The notes under the pieces were generated by a model. It ran no database searches. It saw only the letters and a program-made list of their open reading frames with translations, and had not been told where the DNA came from. A stretch of 64,000 bases of DNA from Paraburkholderia caffeinilytica. GTDB taxonomy: Bacteria; Pseudomonadota; Gammaproteobacteria; Burkholderiales; Burkholderiaceae. Positions within the stretch are counted from its first letter, which is position 1; each line of letters starts with the position of its first letter. The position numbers and the translations under genes were made by a program. Positions 28,256-37,267 of the stretch are shown here, piece after piece. The stretch is from contig NZ_CP031467.1 in NCBI RefSeq assembly GCF_003368325.1, forward strand, positions 1,054,001 through 1,118,000. Direction: 5' to 3'.

Positions 28256-29656
28256 ATGACCGAAGACGTACGAATGGAGCGTGACACATTCGGTGAAATC
28301 GCCGTGCCGAACGCTCGTCTATGGGGCGCGCAGACCCAGCGCTCGCTGCAGAATTTCCGCATTTCGTCCGAAAAGCAATCGCCCGAACTGATCACCGCGC
28401 TGGCCGTCATCAAGCGCGCCGCCGCCGAGGTCAACCAGGGTCTGGGCGTGCTCGACGAGAGCAAGGCGATGGCAATCATGCAGGCGGCCGACGAGATCAT
28501 CGACGGCAAGCACCCGGACGAGTTTCCACTCGCGGTCTGGCAAACCGGCTCCGGCACGCAGACCAACATGAACCTCAACGAAGTGATCGCGAATCGGGCA
28601 AGCGAGCTGCTCGGCGGCGAGCGCGGCGAAGCGCGCAAGGTGCATCCGAACGACGACGTCAATCGCGGCCAGTCGTCGAACGACGTGTTTCCGACGGCGA
28701 TGCACGTGGCCGCCGCCTATGCGATCGTCAAGCATCTGCTGCCCGCGCTGAAGACACTGCGCGCGACGCTCGACGGCAAGGCGAAAGCCTTCGCCGGCGT
28801 CGTCAAGATTGGCCGCACGCATCTGCAGGACGCCACGCCGCTGACGCTCGGCCAGGAGTTCTCCGGCTACGTCGCGCAGCTCGATCAAGGCATCCGTCAT
28901 GTGGAATCGGCGTTGCCGCATCTGTATGAACTCGCGCAGGGCGGCACGGCGGTCGGCACGGGGTTGAACGCGCATCCGCAATTCGCGGACAAGGTGGCGG
29001 CCGCGATCGGCCAGCTGACCGGCTTGCCGTTCGTCTCGGCGCCGAACAAATTCGAAGTGATGGCCGCGGCCGATGCGCTGGTGTTCGCGCACGGCGCGTT
29101 GAAGACGGTGGCGGCGAGCATGAACAAGATTGCCAACGACATCCGCTGGCTCGCGAGCGGTCCGCGCTGCGGTCTCGGCGAACTGTCGATTCCGGAAAAC
29201 GAACCGGGCAGCTCGATCATGCCGGGCAAGGTCAATCCGACCCAATCCGAAGCGTTGACGATGCTGTGCGCACAAGTATTCGGCAACGACGTCGCGGTGA
29301 ATATCGGCGGCGCGAGCGGCAACTTCGAGTTGAACGTGTTCCGGCCGATGATCGCGCACAACGTGCTGCAATCGGTCCGCCTGCTCGCCGACGGCGCGCA
29401 CAGTTTCAACGACAACTGCGCGGTGGGCATCGAGCCGAATCGCGAGCGCATCGATACGCTGCTCAACGAATCGCTGATGCTGGTGACGGCGCTCAATCCG
29501 CACATCGGCTACGACAAGGCTGCGCAGATTGCGAAAAAAGCCCACAAGGAAGGCACGACGCTGAAGGCGTCAGCGCTCGCGCTCGGCTATGTCACCGAGC
29601 AGCAGTTCGACGAATGGGTGCAGCCGAAGGATATGGTCGGGCATTCGGCGGGGTGA
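28256..29656 (+). CDS. fumC: Fumarate hydratase class II
   Basis: A 466-residue oxygen-stable class II fumarase of the TCA cycle, interconverting fumarate and malate without an iron-sulfur cluster. The superfamily signature [15 protein letters not shown] is present, as are [19 protein letters not shown] and [16 protein letters not shown]. It starts [15 protein letters not shown] after AAGCGGAG. The length is normal. FumC is commonly used under iron limitation or oxidative stress; I see no SoxR or Fur site to support that here. Confidence 0.96.
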   Translation: MTEDVRMERDTFGEIAVPNARLWGAQTQRSLQNFRISSEKQSPELITALAVIKRAAAEVNQGLGVLDESKAMAIMQAADEIIDGKHPDEFPLAVWQTGSGTQTNMNLNEVIANRASELLGGERGEARKVHPNDDVNRGQSSNDVFPTAMHVAAAYAIVKHLLPALKTLRATLDGKAKAFAGVVKIGRTHLQDATPLTLGQEFSGYVAQLDQGIRHVESALPHLYELAQGGTAVGTGLNAHPQFADKVAAAIGQLTGLPFVSAPNKFEVMAAADALVFAHGALKTVAASMNKIANDIRWLASGPRCGLGELSIPENEPGSSIMPGKVNPTQSEALTMLCAQVFGNDVAVNIGGASGNFELNVFRPMIAHNVLQSVRLLADGAHSFNDNCAVGIEPNRERIDTLLNESLMLVTALNPHIGYDKAAQIAKKAHKEGTTLKASALALGYVTEQQFDEWVQPKDMVGHSAG

Positions 29657-29742
29657 TCGCCGATGGGATCGGCCGGGGATCGGCCGGGGGTTGGCCGGGG
29701 GTTGGCCGGTCCGGCAGATTGGCCGGCGTGATTGCAAATAGC

Positions 29743-29773
29743 AGGACGCGCGGACGCGATGTTCGCGCGTCCT
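29743..29773 (+). terminator. Hairpin downstream of fumC
   Basis: AGGACGCGCG and CGCGCGTCCT pair perfectly around an 11-nt loop. No T run follows, so it may be a processing or attenuating structure rather than a strong terminator. Tandem GGCCGGGGGTT units precede it (29680-29720). Confidence 0.45.
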
Positions 29774-29838
29774 GTGCATGCCTCCGGCAAGCGGCGGCAC
29801 ATCCCCGCAGAGCGGGCCGCCGCCTCGCGAGGCGCCGC

Positions 29839-30345
29839 TTAAACCTTCCCCTGCGCCACTTCCTCCGGCTTCAGTTCGACAATCGCGTCGAGCGCGTCCT
29901 TTACGTCCATCGCGTACTTGGCGAGACGCTTCTGTTCGTCCGTTTCCGGCACGAATGCGGGCACGGGCACCGGGTGGCCGTTCTCGTTGACGGCCACCAT
30001 CACCACCAGGCAGTCCGTGGTTTGCAGCAGCTCGCCGCCTTTGGGATCGCCTGCCTGCACCGACACATGGATGTGCATGCTGGTACGGCCCGTCGCCACG
30101 ACCCGCGCACGTAATTCAACCAGGTTGCCGACCAGAATCGGCCGGCGGAAGCGAATATTGCCGACGCTGACCGTCACGCAATAGCGCCCCGACCATACCG
30201 CCGAGCACGCGTACGCGGTTTCGTCGATCCATTTCATCAACGCGCCGCCATGCACCTTACCGCCGAAGTTGACCGAGCTGGGCTCGGCCAGAAAGCGGAA
30301 GGTCGTTTCGGAACGGTCCAGGGGCGCTAAGGCAGGGGTGCTCAT
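29839..30345 (-). CDS. Acyl-CoA thioesterase (hotdog fold, YciA/BACH type)
   Basis: A 168-residue single hotdog-domain thioesterase. The catalytic region is NFGGKVHGGALMKWIDETAY, with the Asp/Glu helix typical of YciA/BACH acyl-CoA hydrolases, followed by IRFRRPILVGNLVELRARVV. It would hydrolyse fatty acyl-CoA to free acid and CoA; chain preference is unknown. The ATG at 30345 is chosen because the open frame upstream lacks family similarity. It is a single gene, convergent with fumC. Confidence 0.88.
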   Translation of the reverse strand: MSTPALAPLDRSETTFRFLAEPSSVNFGGKVHGGALMKWIDETAYACSAVWSGRYCVTVSVGNIRFRRPILVGNLVELRARVVATGRTSMHIHVSVQAGDPKGGELLQTTDCLVVMVAVNENGHPVPVPAFVPETDEQKRLAKYAMDVKDALDAIVELKPEEVAQGKV

Positions 30346-30584
30346 CTTGACTCCGGTCGATCGGACGCATTTAAAGGAGGCGATTATACGAGCGCAATAT
30401 TGACTCCGTCGTGGATCGGCCGGGGTGATGCTGCCGAATTTCGGCCCGGACGAGCGCCGCGCTTTCGTTTCGCTGTCGACCGACAGCCCTCCCGGTCGCT
30501 TTGGAATGCTGGGCGCCTCTGTCAGTTGCTCTCGGTCGCCGACGGCTACCCAGCTTGCTACGCTCTCCCGGCTAACCGTGCCAT

Positions 30585-31727
30585 TTAGCTCGCCTCGGCA
30601 ACCGAAGGAACCGTCGCTCGCCGCGGCACGACCGCCGACTCGAAGCGCTCCCGATACTCCAGCGGCAATACCCCGAAGCGTCGCACAAAGGCGCGCCGCA
30701 AGTTCTGCTCGCTGCCGAAGCCACAATCGAGCGCGATCCGCTTGAGCGGCCGACGCGATTCCGCCAGCACCCGCGCGGCCGCCTCCAGACGCAGTGCCGA
30801 CACCGTTTTAGCCGGCGTGCGGCCAACTTCGTCGACGTAGCGACGCGCGAAAGTCCGCGGACTCATCTGTGCGCGCTCGGCCAGCCGCTCGACCGACAGG
30901 TCGTCGCGCAAATGGGCCGTCATCCAGCTATGCAACGCTTCGAACGGCCCGCCCGCCGAAGCCTGCGCTGCCAGTGCCGCGCTGAATTGCGACTGGCCGC
31001 CGGGCCGCTTCATGAACACCACCAATCGCCGCGCCGCCTGCATCGCGACCGCGTGGCCGACATCTTCTTCGATCAGCGCCAGCGCCAGATCGATGCCCGC
31101 CGTCACACCTGCGGATGTCCAGACGGCGCGGTCTCCGCCACCATGGCCCGCGTCGCGGATGAAGATGGGATCGGCATCCACCTGCACGTTGGGAAAACGG
31201 CGTGCGAGATGCGGCGCATCGCGCCAATGGGTGGTCGCGCGGCGGCCGTCGAGCAGGCCTGCCGCCGCCAGATAGAAGGCGCCCGTGCAAACTGAGCATA
31301 TGCGCCGTGCCTGCGGCGCACGACGCTTGATCCACGCGACGAGTTCCGGCTGCAACGTGCAGTGTTCGTCGATCGGGACGCCGGGGACGATCAGCGTGTC
31401 GATCGGCTGATCGTCGAGCGAATCCAGCCGTTGCGTGACGACCGGCAGACCCGGGAAGGTCTGCAACACGCCGCCGTCGATCGACGCGACGGTCGTGCGA
31501 TAGGCGACAGGCTCGGCGGCGTTGCCGTTTGAGTCGGCTGATCCGCCTGATCCGCCTGATCCGCCTGATCCGCCTGATCCGCTCGGTCCGTCCGGACCGT
31601 TGGCCCGGCCGACACCGGCCGCGGCCGCCATAGTCAACTCAGCGCGCCAGAACGCCTCGAGCGGCCCGCACGCATCCAGCAGCACAAGATCAGGAGCGAC
31701 CGCGAAAACGATATGACGTGCAGCCAT
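30585..31727 (-). CDS. GlxA-like transcriptional regulator (DJ-1/PfpI plus AraC domains)
   Basis: A 380-residue regulator. The N-terminal DJ-1/PfpI amidase-like domain (about 1-220) has CSVCTGAFYLAAAGLLDGRRATTHW, with a cysteine at the nucleophile elbow. The C-terminal AraC helix-turn-helix domain (about 270-365) has LAERAQMSPRTFARRYVDEVG and CGFGSEQNLRRAFVRRFG. A Gly-Ser-rich insert coded by 9-bp repeats (about residues 50-62) interrupts the first domain. The ATG at 31727 shares its A with the stop codon of the upstream MFS gene (TGATG), so regulator and transporter form one operon. Confidence 0.9.
   Translation of the reverse strand: MAARHIVFAVAPDLVLLDACGPLEAFWRAELTMAAAAGVGRANGPDGPSGSGGSGGSGGSGGSADSNGNAAEPVAYRTTVASIDGGVLQTFPGLPVVTQRLDSLDDQPIDTLIVPGVPIDEHCTLQPELVAWIKRRAPQARRICSVCTGAFYLAAAGLLDGRRATTHWRDAPHLARRFPNVQVDADPIFIRDAGHGGGDRAVWTSAGVTAGIDLALALIEEDVGHAVAMQAARRLVVFMKRPGGQSQFSAALAAQASAGGPFEALHSWMTAHLRDDLSVERLAERAQMSPRTFARRYVDEVGRTPAKTVSALRLEAAARVLAESRRPLKRIALDCGFGSEQNLRRAFVRRFGVLPLEYRERFESAVVPRRATVPSVAEAS
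31535..31583. repeat. 9-bp tandem repeat in the GlxA-like gene
   Basis: About five units related to CTGATCCGC (plus strand) encode a Gly-Ser-Gly-Gly-Ser run on the minus strand. The unit keeps the frame and could change in number by slippage. Confidence 0.85.
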
Positions 31728-33019
31728 CAGGAAACCCCTTCCGCGAATTGCCGCTTTCTCGACCACGCATACGCGAGCGTAGCCAACGCCGCCATCCCGA
31801 GCAGCGGAAAAATCGCGGCATTGATCGTCGCCCAACCGAAGCGCGCCAGCAATTGCCCGGCGAACAGCGAGCCCAGCGCGGAAAATGCAAAGGTCGTGAA
31901 TTCGCTGGTCGCCTGCGTCTTGGCCCGCTCAGAGGGCCGGTACGATTGCGCGAGCAGCGTCGATCCGCCGACGAACATGAAATTCCACCCCACGCCGAGA
32001 CATGCCAGCGCTGCGTAGAAGTGCGGCAGATCGGTCGAGCGCAGCGCCAACACACCGCACAGCGCCGACAGCGCGATCCCCGCGCCGATCACCGGCAACA
32101 CGCCGAAACGCCTGATCAGCCGCGCGGAAAACAGCGACGGCGCGAACATGCCGACGAGGTGCCATTGGATGATCGCCGCACCGTCGCCGATCGTGTGGCC
32201 GCATGCGACCGCCGCAATCGGCGTCGCGGTCATCACGAACATCATCACCGCGTAGCCGAGCGCATTGTTGGCGAGCGCCGCGGCAAAGATCGGCTGCCGT
32301 ACGATTTCGCCGAGCGGCCGCGCCGGTTCGTGCGTCGCGGCCGCGCCCGCGAACGGTGCGGCGTCGCGATAGAGCAGCGCCAGCATGGCAATCGACGCGA
32401 GCCCGAAACCGGTGACAAGCGCATAGGAACCGGCGAACGCAACCGGCGCGAGCCAGTCCTTGCTCCAGGCGGCGAGAAGCGGACCGCAAACGGCCGCCAC
32501 CACGCCGCCGGTGAGCACCGTCGAAATCGCGCGGCTTTTGCCTTCGATTCCGACAGCATCCGCAGCCGCCAGCCGGTAGTACTGCGCGAACGCCTGGAAC
32601 ACACCGACGGTCGCCGTGCCGGCGCAGAACGCCCAGAAGCTGTGATGAAAGATCGCCCATACGGAGACAGCCCCGCCCAGCGCGCCGACGCCCGCGCCGA
32701 GCACGAAGCCCGCGCGCCGGCCGATGCGCGCCATCAGGAACGACGCGAAGATGGTGGTGAGTGCGGCGGCGACGGTAATCAGCGAAAACGGCAGTGTCGC
32801 GAGCGCCTTGTCGTCGGCAAGCGTGTAGCCGACCAGACCGGTCAGGGTCAGATCGATCGAGACGGAAGAGGTATAGAGCGCCTGGCAGACTGCCAGCACG
32901 CGCGCGGCGCGTCGGCCATGCGGATCGGCGTGGCCGGCGCCGGGTTGAGCGGCGGCAAACGAGGAAGCAGCGGAGGAAGCAGCGGAGGAAACGGGGGAAG
33001 AAGCAGTGGGTGGCGGCAT
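31727..33019 (-). CDS. MFS transporter
   Basis: A 430-residue major facilitator with about 12 membrane segments. After a low-complexity Ser/Ala N-terminus, helix 1 begins near residue 45. The loop 2-3 motif is FLMARIGRRAGFVLGAGVGA, close to the MFS signature. The ATG at 33019 is chosen over one at 33127, as the upstream residues look like shadow coding. The substrate is unknown. The downstream GlxA-like regulator is coupled by a 1-nt overlap, suggesting joint control of an efflux or uptake function. Confidence 0.85.
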   Translation of the reverse strand: MPPPTASSPVSSAASSAASSFAAAQPGAGHADPHGRRAARVLAVCQALYTSSVSIDLTLTGLVGYTLADDKALATLPFSLITVAAALTTIFASFLMARIGRRAGFVLGAGVGALGGAVSVWAIFHHSFWAFCAGTATVGVFQAFAQYYRLAAADAVGIEGKSRAISTVLTGGVVAAVCGPLLAAWSKDWLAPVAFAGSYALVTGFGLASIAMLALLYRDAAPFAGAAATHEPARPLGEIVRQPIFAAALANNALGYAVMMFVMTATPIAAVACGHTIGDGAAIIQWHLVGMFAPSLFSARLIRRFGVLPVIGAGIALSALCGVLALRSTDLPHFYAALACLGVGWNFMFVGGSTLLAQSYRPSERAKTQATSEFTTFAFSALGSLFAGQLLARFGWATINAAIFPLLGMAALATLAYAWSRKRQFAEGVS

Positions 33020-33156
33020 CGGCAGGCCTCGGACGGTAGGAGTAGCGATGCTCAGATCGTCACATGGCTGAAGGTGGCAGGAATGACAATGATGCATCAA
33101 TTCCAGCCAGACGCCACGCTCGCCCATCTGACAAGGTAGCCGCGCTCGCCTCGCGC

Positions 33157-33300
33157 TTACTTGCGGACCGTAACGCCTTCGTCAATCGTGCCGTACATCG
33201 TGATGCTGCCCGTGCCCGCACCCGAACTCGAGCCGGAACCGCTCTGCGCGCACGCGCTGAACAGCAAAACCGCGGCAGCGGCGGCAAAAAGACATTTCAT
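33157..33300 (-). CDS. Small lipoprotein, 47 residues
   Basis: A short gene encoding a leader MKCLFAAAAAVLLFSAC with lipobox FSAC (Cys17), then a Ser/Gly-rich linker and the tail ITMYGTIDEGVTVRK. The start ATG is at 33298-33300 and the stop at 33157-33159. The signal and lipobox are textbook, so an outer- or inner-membrane lipoprotein is likely. The tail resembles short secreted proteins seen near many Burkholderia genes, but I recognise no function. It lies 137 nt upstream of the MFS gene on the same strand. Confidence 0.75.
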   Translation of the reverse strand: MKCLFAAAAAVLLFSACAQSGSGSSSGAGTGSITMYGTIDEGVTVRK

Positions 33301-33557
33301 GACAACGTGTTCCCGCAAAGACAGGGTTCGATTCTAGCCTGGCGGGTCAGCACAACGCCAAAGCGGCTCCGTGGCGACATCGAAACACCGAAATACCGAC
33401 CGGCCAAAGCACCGACGCCCGCACAAGCCCTCGCTGCCTGCCGGATTTTCGTAGCCACCGCATTCGACGATTCACGCTAAGCTGAAACATCGAATACGAC
33501 AGCCAGATACAGTGGACTGCATGGCGCCCTGCCCGCGCCACCAACCGGAGACGCCTC

Positions 33558-34271
33558 ATGCCCACCGCCTTCACGGACGAACAGAACCACTTCCCCGGCT
33601 TGAGCCGAATTGGCGCGCTGCTCGCCGACCCCGGCCGCGCCGCGATGCTGTGGTCGCTGATGGACGGCAGCGCCCGCCCGGCGGGTGAGCTGACAATGAT
33701 CGCCGGACTCTCGCCGTCGGCGGCCAGCGCGCATCTGGCGCGTCTGACTGACGGCGGTTTGCTCGCGCTCGAAGTACGCGGCCGGCATCGCTATTTCCGG
33801 ATCGCCTCGCCGGATATCGCCGCGTCCATCGAAGCGCTCGCCAACGTCGCGCAGGTCAGCGCGCCGCAACGAGCCGTGCCGCGTCCGGTACGCACTGTGC
33901 CGGTCGACATGCGCTACGCCCGCACCTGCTACGACCATATGGCCGGCGAACTGTCGGTGCGGGTGTTCGAGCGGCTGGTTGGGCGCGGCCTGCTGACGCT
34001 GCACGGCTCGTCGCTCGAAGCCACTGCCGACGGAGCCGCCCGTTTCGCCGAGTGGGGCATCGACCTGTCCGCCCAGAAGAGCCGCCGGCGCCGCTTCGCC
34101 TGCACCTGTCCCGACTGGAGCGAGCGGCGTCCGCACCTGGGCGGCGCGCTCGGGGCCGCGCTGCTCGAGTCGTGGTCGGCGCATGGCTGGGTCGAGCGCA
34201 CCGAGCGACCCCGGATCTTGCGCATCACCCCGGCAGGCCACCGCCATTTCGACACGTTTCTGGCTGCTTGA
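33558..34271 (+). CDS. ArsR-family winged-helix transcriptional regulator
   Basis: A 237-residue regulator. The N-terminal winged helix (about 12-100) is ArsR-like: LADPGRAAMLWSLMDGSARPAGELTMIAGLSPSAASAHLARLTDGGLLA. A longer C-terminal part with CYDHMAGELSVRVFERLVGRG and CTCPDWSERRPHLGGALGAAL is typical of the extended ArsR proteins of Burkholderiales. The HMAG and CTCPDW motifs could bind a metal or thiol ligand. Neither flanking gene is an obvious target. Confidence 0.85.
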   Translation: MPTAFTDEQNHFPGLSRIGALLADPGRAAMLWSLMDGSARPAGELTMIAGLSPSAASAHLARLTDGGLLALEVRGRHRYFRIASPDIAASIEALANVAQVSAPQRAVPRPVRTVPVDMRYARTCYDHMAGELSVRVFERLVGRGLLTLHGSSLEATADGAARFAEWGIDLSAQKSRRRRFACTCPDWSERRPHLGGALGAALLESWSAHGWVERTERPRILRITPAGHRHFDTFLAA

Positions 34272-34465
34272 GCCACTCCTAACTGATTGACGCGATTACA
34301 GAATTTGCGCAATCAGCTTACGAAAAGCCTTATCGAGACCCGTATCGAGACCTTTTGTTACACGCTCGTGAGGGAGCCTTACAAAAGTGCGGGCCTTGAA
34401 ACAAAGCGTACGGGTAGAGTGACTCTCACGGATGCAGCACAATGCGCGTCCGTCGGAGATAAATC

Positions 34466-37126
34466 ATGAGAACAGTGGCCACACCCCAACAATCGAAACG
34501 CCGGATCACCGGCTACACGCTGATCGCCGCCGCGGCTTTCCTGTTCGCGGCGCAAGCCACCTTTGCACAGGAAGCCGAACAGGCGCCGCCGGGGGCTGCG
34601 TCGCAGAGCGCCGATCCACCCGGGCGTGTTGCGCGTCTGAACTACACGGCCGGCGCCGTGACCACCGAGCCGGCCGGCGCAACCGACTGGTCGTACGCAC
34701 AGATCAATCGCCCGCTCACCACCGGCGATCAGTTGTGGAACGATCAGAATGCGCGCTCCGAACTTCACATCGGGTCGACGGCAGTGCGCCTCGGCCAGTC
34801 CACCAGCCTCGACATCCTCAATCTCGACGACAACAGCGCGCAACTGAAGGTCGCGCAGGGCACGTTGTCGGCACGCGTGCGCGAACTGGCGCCGGGCTCG
34901 TCCTATGAAATCGACACGCCGAATCTGGCGCTCGGCCTGAACGGCCCCGGAGACTATCGCGTCGACGTCGCGCCGGACGGCAGCAGCACCACCGTCACCG
35001 TGCGCAGCGGCAGTGCAACCGTGTACGGCGACAGCGGCCAGGTGCCGGTCGCGGCCGGCCAGCAGATCCGCTTTGCCGGCACCAACCTGCAACAGGTCGC
35101 CGACAACGGCACGCCCGGCCTCGATGGCTTCGATCAATGGGCGGCGAGCCGCGACGCCGCGGAAGACCGCTCGGTGTCGGCGCGCTATGTGTCGCGCGAC
35201 ATCCCCGGCTATCAGGACCTCGACGCCAACGGTACGTGGCGCAGCAGCCCGCAGTACGGTGAAGTGTGGGTGCCGCGCGCGACCCCGGCCGGCTGGGCGC
35301 CTTACCACGACGGTCACTGGGTATGGCAAGCGCCGTGGGGCTGGACGTGGGTCGACGACGCGCCGTGGGGCTTCGCGCCTTACCACTACGGCCGCTGGGC
35401 TTACGTCGACGACTCGTGGGCGTGGGTGCCGGGACCGGTCGTGGTCAGCGAGCCGCCCGTCTATGCGCCCGCGCTGGTTGCCTTCGTGGGCGGTGGTGGC
35501 GGCGGGGTCGATTGGGGGGTGAGTCTGGCGATCGGCGGCGCAGTCGCGGCCGGCGTCGCGTGGTTCCCGCTGGGCCCGGGCGAACCATGGCACCCGCACT
35601 GGGGCGACCACGATCATTGGAGTCCGGGTTACTACAACCGCGTCAACAACACGACGGTCGTCAACAACTACAACCGTAACGTGACGAATGTGAATGTGAC
35701 CAACATTCACAATACGTACATCAACTATCGCGCGCCAGGCGGCGTGACCGCGGTGCCGGCGACGGCCTTCGTGCATGGTCAGTCGGTCGGTCGCTTCGCG
35801 CAGAAGGTCGATCCGCAGCAATGGCGCAACGCGCAGATCAATCCGGGCGGTCCGGGAATCGCGCCGGTCAAGGAAAGCTTCGGTCCGGGCCTGCGTAACG
35901 CGAACTACCGTCCGCCGGCCGGCGTGATGGCGCGTCCGGTGGTCGCGACGCGCAGTCCGGCTGTGCCGGCGGCCTACCACGACAGTCTCGCGCAACGCTT
36001 CGCGCAGAGCGGCGGACGGGTGCCGGGCGCGGGCGAGCCAATCGTGCGAACCTCGGTGCCGGCTCACATGACGAGCGCTCCGGGGGCGATGCCGGCGCAG
36101 AACGTTCGGGTCGTGCAGTCGCATATGGCCGGACGGACGCCGGGCGCGGCGCCGGGTGCGCCGGGAATGCCGGGTGGGCCTAATGGCATGCAGCAGGCGG
36201 GGCAGCGGCCGGGCGAAGCGCCGGTCAACGGTCAATCGCAGCGTGGCGGCGAACCGCAAGCGCGGCCAGGCATGCCGCCGCAAATGGCCAACGTGCGCCC
36301 GCAGCCCAGCGGGGCAGATCATCCGTCGAATGGCGTGCCGCGTCCGCCGCAAGCGAACGGCGGCAATCCGAACGCTTACGCGCAGCAGCACGGCGCGCCG
36401 GCCCAAGGGGGCCAGCAACCGGGCGCGGAAGGACGGCACGAGCCTGCATGGACGCAACCGCACACGCCGATGGCCCAGCAGGCACAGCAACGTGGCGCCC
36501 CGCAGGAACAGGTTCGTCCAGGGGTTCGTCCGGAGCAGCAACAACAGGCTCAGCGCCAGCCTGAAGCGCAGCCGCAGCGCACGCCTGAAGTACGGGGACA
36601 GTCGCAGGAACCCCGTCCGCAGGCGGCGCAGGAGGCGCAGCAGCAACCGCGTCAGGAGTTCCGTCCGCAGCCGCAACAGGAGCAACAGCCACGTCCTCAA
36701 CCGCAACCTCAGCAGGTGCAGCAGCCGCGCCCTCAACCGCAACCTCAGCAGGTGCAGCAGCCGCGCCCTCAACCGCAACCGCAGCAGGTGCAGCAGCCGC
36801 GTCCTCAACCGCAACCTCAGCAGGTGCAGCAGCCGCGCCCTCAACCGCAACCTCAGCAGGTGCAGCAGCCGCGCCCGGAACCGCGTCCGCAGCAGGTACA
36901 GCAGCCACGCCCTGAACCGCGTCCGCAGCAGGTACAGCAACCGCGTCCTCAACCGCAACCTCAGCAGGCGCAGCAACCGCGTCCTCAACCGCAACCTCAG
37001 CAGGCGCAGCAACCGCGTCCTCAACCGCAACCGCAGCGTGCGGAACAGCCGCGTCCCCAGCCGCAACCGCAGCACGCCGAGCAGCATTCGGGCGGCGGCA
37101 ATCGTGACGAGCATCACAAAAGCTGA
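34466..37126 (+). CDS. Exported FecR/DUF6600-type protein with Pro/Gln repeat tail
   Basis: An 886-residue secreted or cell-surface protein. A signal peptide (about 1-35, ending TFAQ) is followed by a FecR-like beta domain (about 50-210, LHIGSTAVRLGQSTSLDI). A Trp/Tyr-rich DUF6600-type region (about 245-340) comes next, with repeated GxW-type motifs such as GHWVWQAPWGWTWVDDAPWG. A short Asn-rich stretch and a long disordered Pro/Gln region end in eleven tandem 12-residue repeats (residues 742-873) and a His-rich tail. No function is known for the family; envelope or surface localisation is inferred. It is a single gene, convergent with thyA. Confidence 0.85.
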   Translation: MRTVATPQQSKRRITGYTLIAAAAFLFAAQATFAQEAEQAPPGAASQSADPPGRVARLNYTAGAVTTEPAGATDWSYAQINRPLTTGDQLWNDQNARSELHIGSTAVRLGQSTSLDILNLDDNSAQLKVAQGTLSARVRELAPGSSYEIDTPNLALGLNGPGDYRVDVAPDGSSTTVTVRSGSATVYGDSGQVPVAAGQQIRFAGTNLQQVADNGTPGLDGFDQWAASRDAAEDRSVSARYVSRDIPGYQDLDANGTWRSSPQYGEVWVPRATPAGWAPYHDGHWVWQAPWGWTWVDDAPWGFAPYHYGRWAYVDDSWAWVPGPVVVSEPPVYAPALVAFVGGGGGGVDWGVSLAIGGAVAAGVAWFPLGPGEPWHPHWGDHDHWSPGYYNRVNNTTVVNNYNRNVTNVNVTNIHNTYINYRAPGGVTAVPATAFVHGQSVGRFAQKVDPQQWRNAQINPGGPGIAPVKESFGPGLRNANYRPPAGVMARPVVATRSPAVPAAYHDSLAQRFAQSGGRVPGAGEPIVRTSVPAHMTSAPGAMPAQNVRVVQSHMAGRTPGAAPGAPGMPGGPNGMQQAGQRPGEAPVNGQSQRGGEPQARPGMPPQMANVRPQPSGADHPSNGVPRPPQANGGNPNAYAQQHGAPAQGGQQPGAEGRHEPAWTQPHTPMAQQAQQRGAPQEQVRPGVRPEQQQQAQRQPEAQPQRTPEVRGQSQEPRPQAAQEAQQQPRQEFRPQPQQEQQPRPQPQPQQVQQPRPQPQPQQVQQPRPQPQPQQVQQPRPQPQPQQVQQPRPQPQPQQVQQPRPEPRPQQVQQPRPEPRPQQVQQPRPQPQPQQAQQPRPQPQPQQAQQPRPQPQPQRAEQPRPQPQPQHAEQHSGGGNRDEHHKS
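36689..37084 (+). repeat. Eleven 36-bp tandem repeats (PRPQPQPQQVQQ type)
   Basis: Contiguous 36-bp units encode PRPQPQPQQVQQ five times, PRPEPRPQQVQQ twice, PRPQPQPQQAQQ twice, then PRPQPQPQRAEQ and PRPQPQPQHAEQ. The units directly adjoin, so this is a coding minisatellite and not a CRISPR array. Confidence 0.95.
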
Positions 37127-37180
37127 AGCTGACGCACCCAGCTGGATTAGCTGACAACCTGACGGTCAGACGCCGGCAAG

Positions 37181-37217
37181 AAAAAACCCCCGCGATGCGA
37201 ATCGCGGGGGTTTTTCT
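37181..37217. terminator. Bidirectional terminator between the repeat protein gene and thyA
   Basis: AAAAACCCCCGCGAT and ATCGCGGGGGTTTTT pair around GCGA. The A and T runs on both sides allow it to serve both convergent genes. Confidence 0.92.
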
Positions 37218-37267
37218 TTGAGCATTCGAGCGTCTGGGCAGGCTGCAAGCAGACGCTCAGACCGCCT

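Noticed and set aside
36689..37084. Regular 36-bp repeats that might suggest a CRISPR array
   Set aside because: The units directly adjoin with no spacers, encode an in-frame 12-residue peptide repeat, and there are no cas genes.
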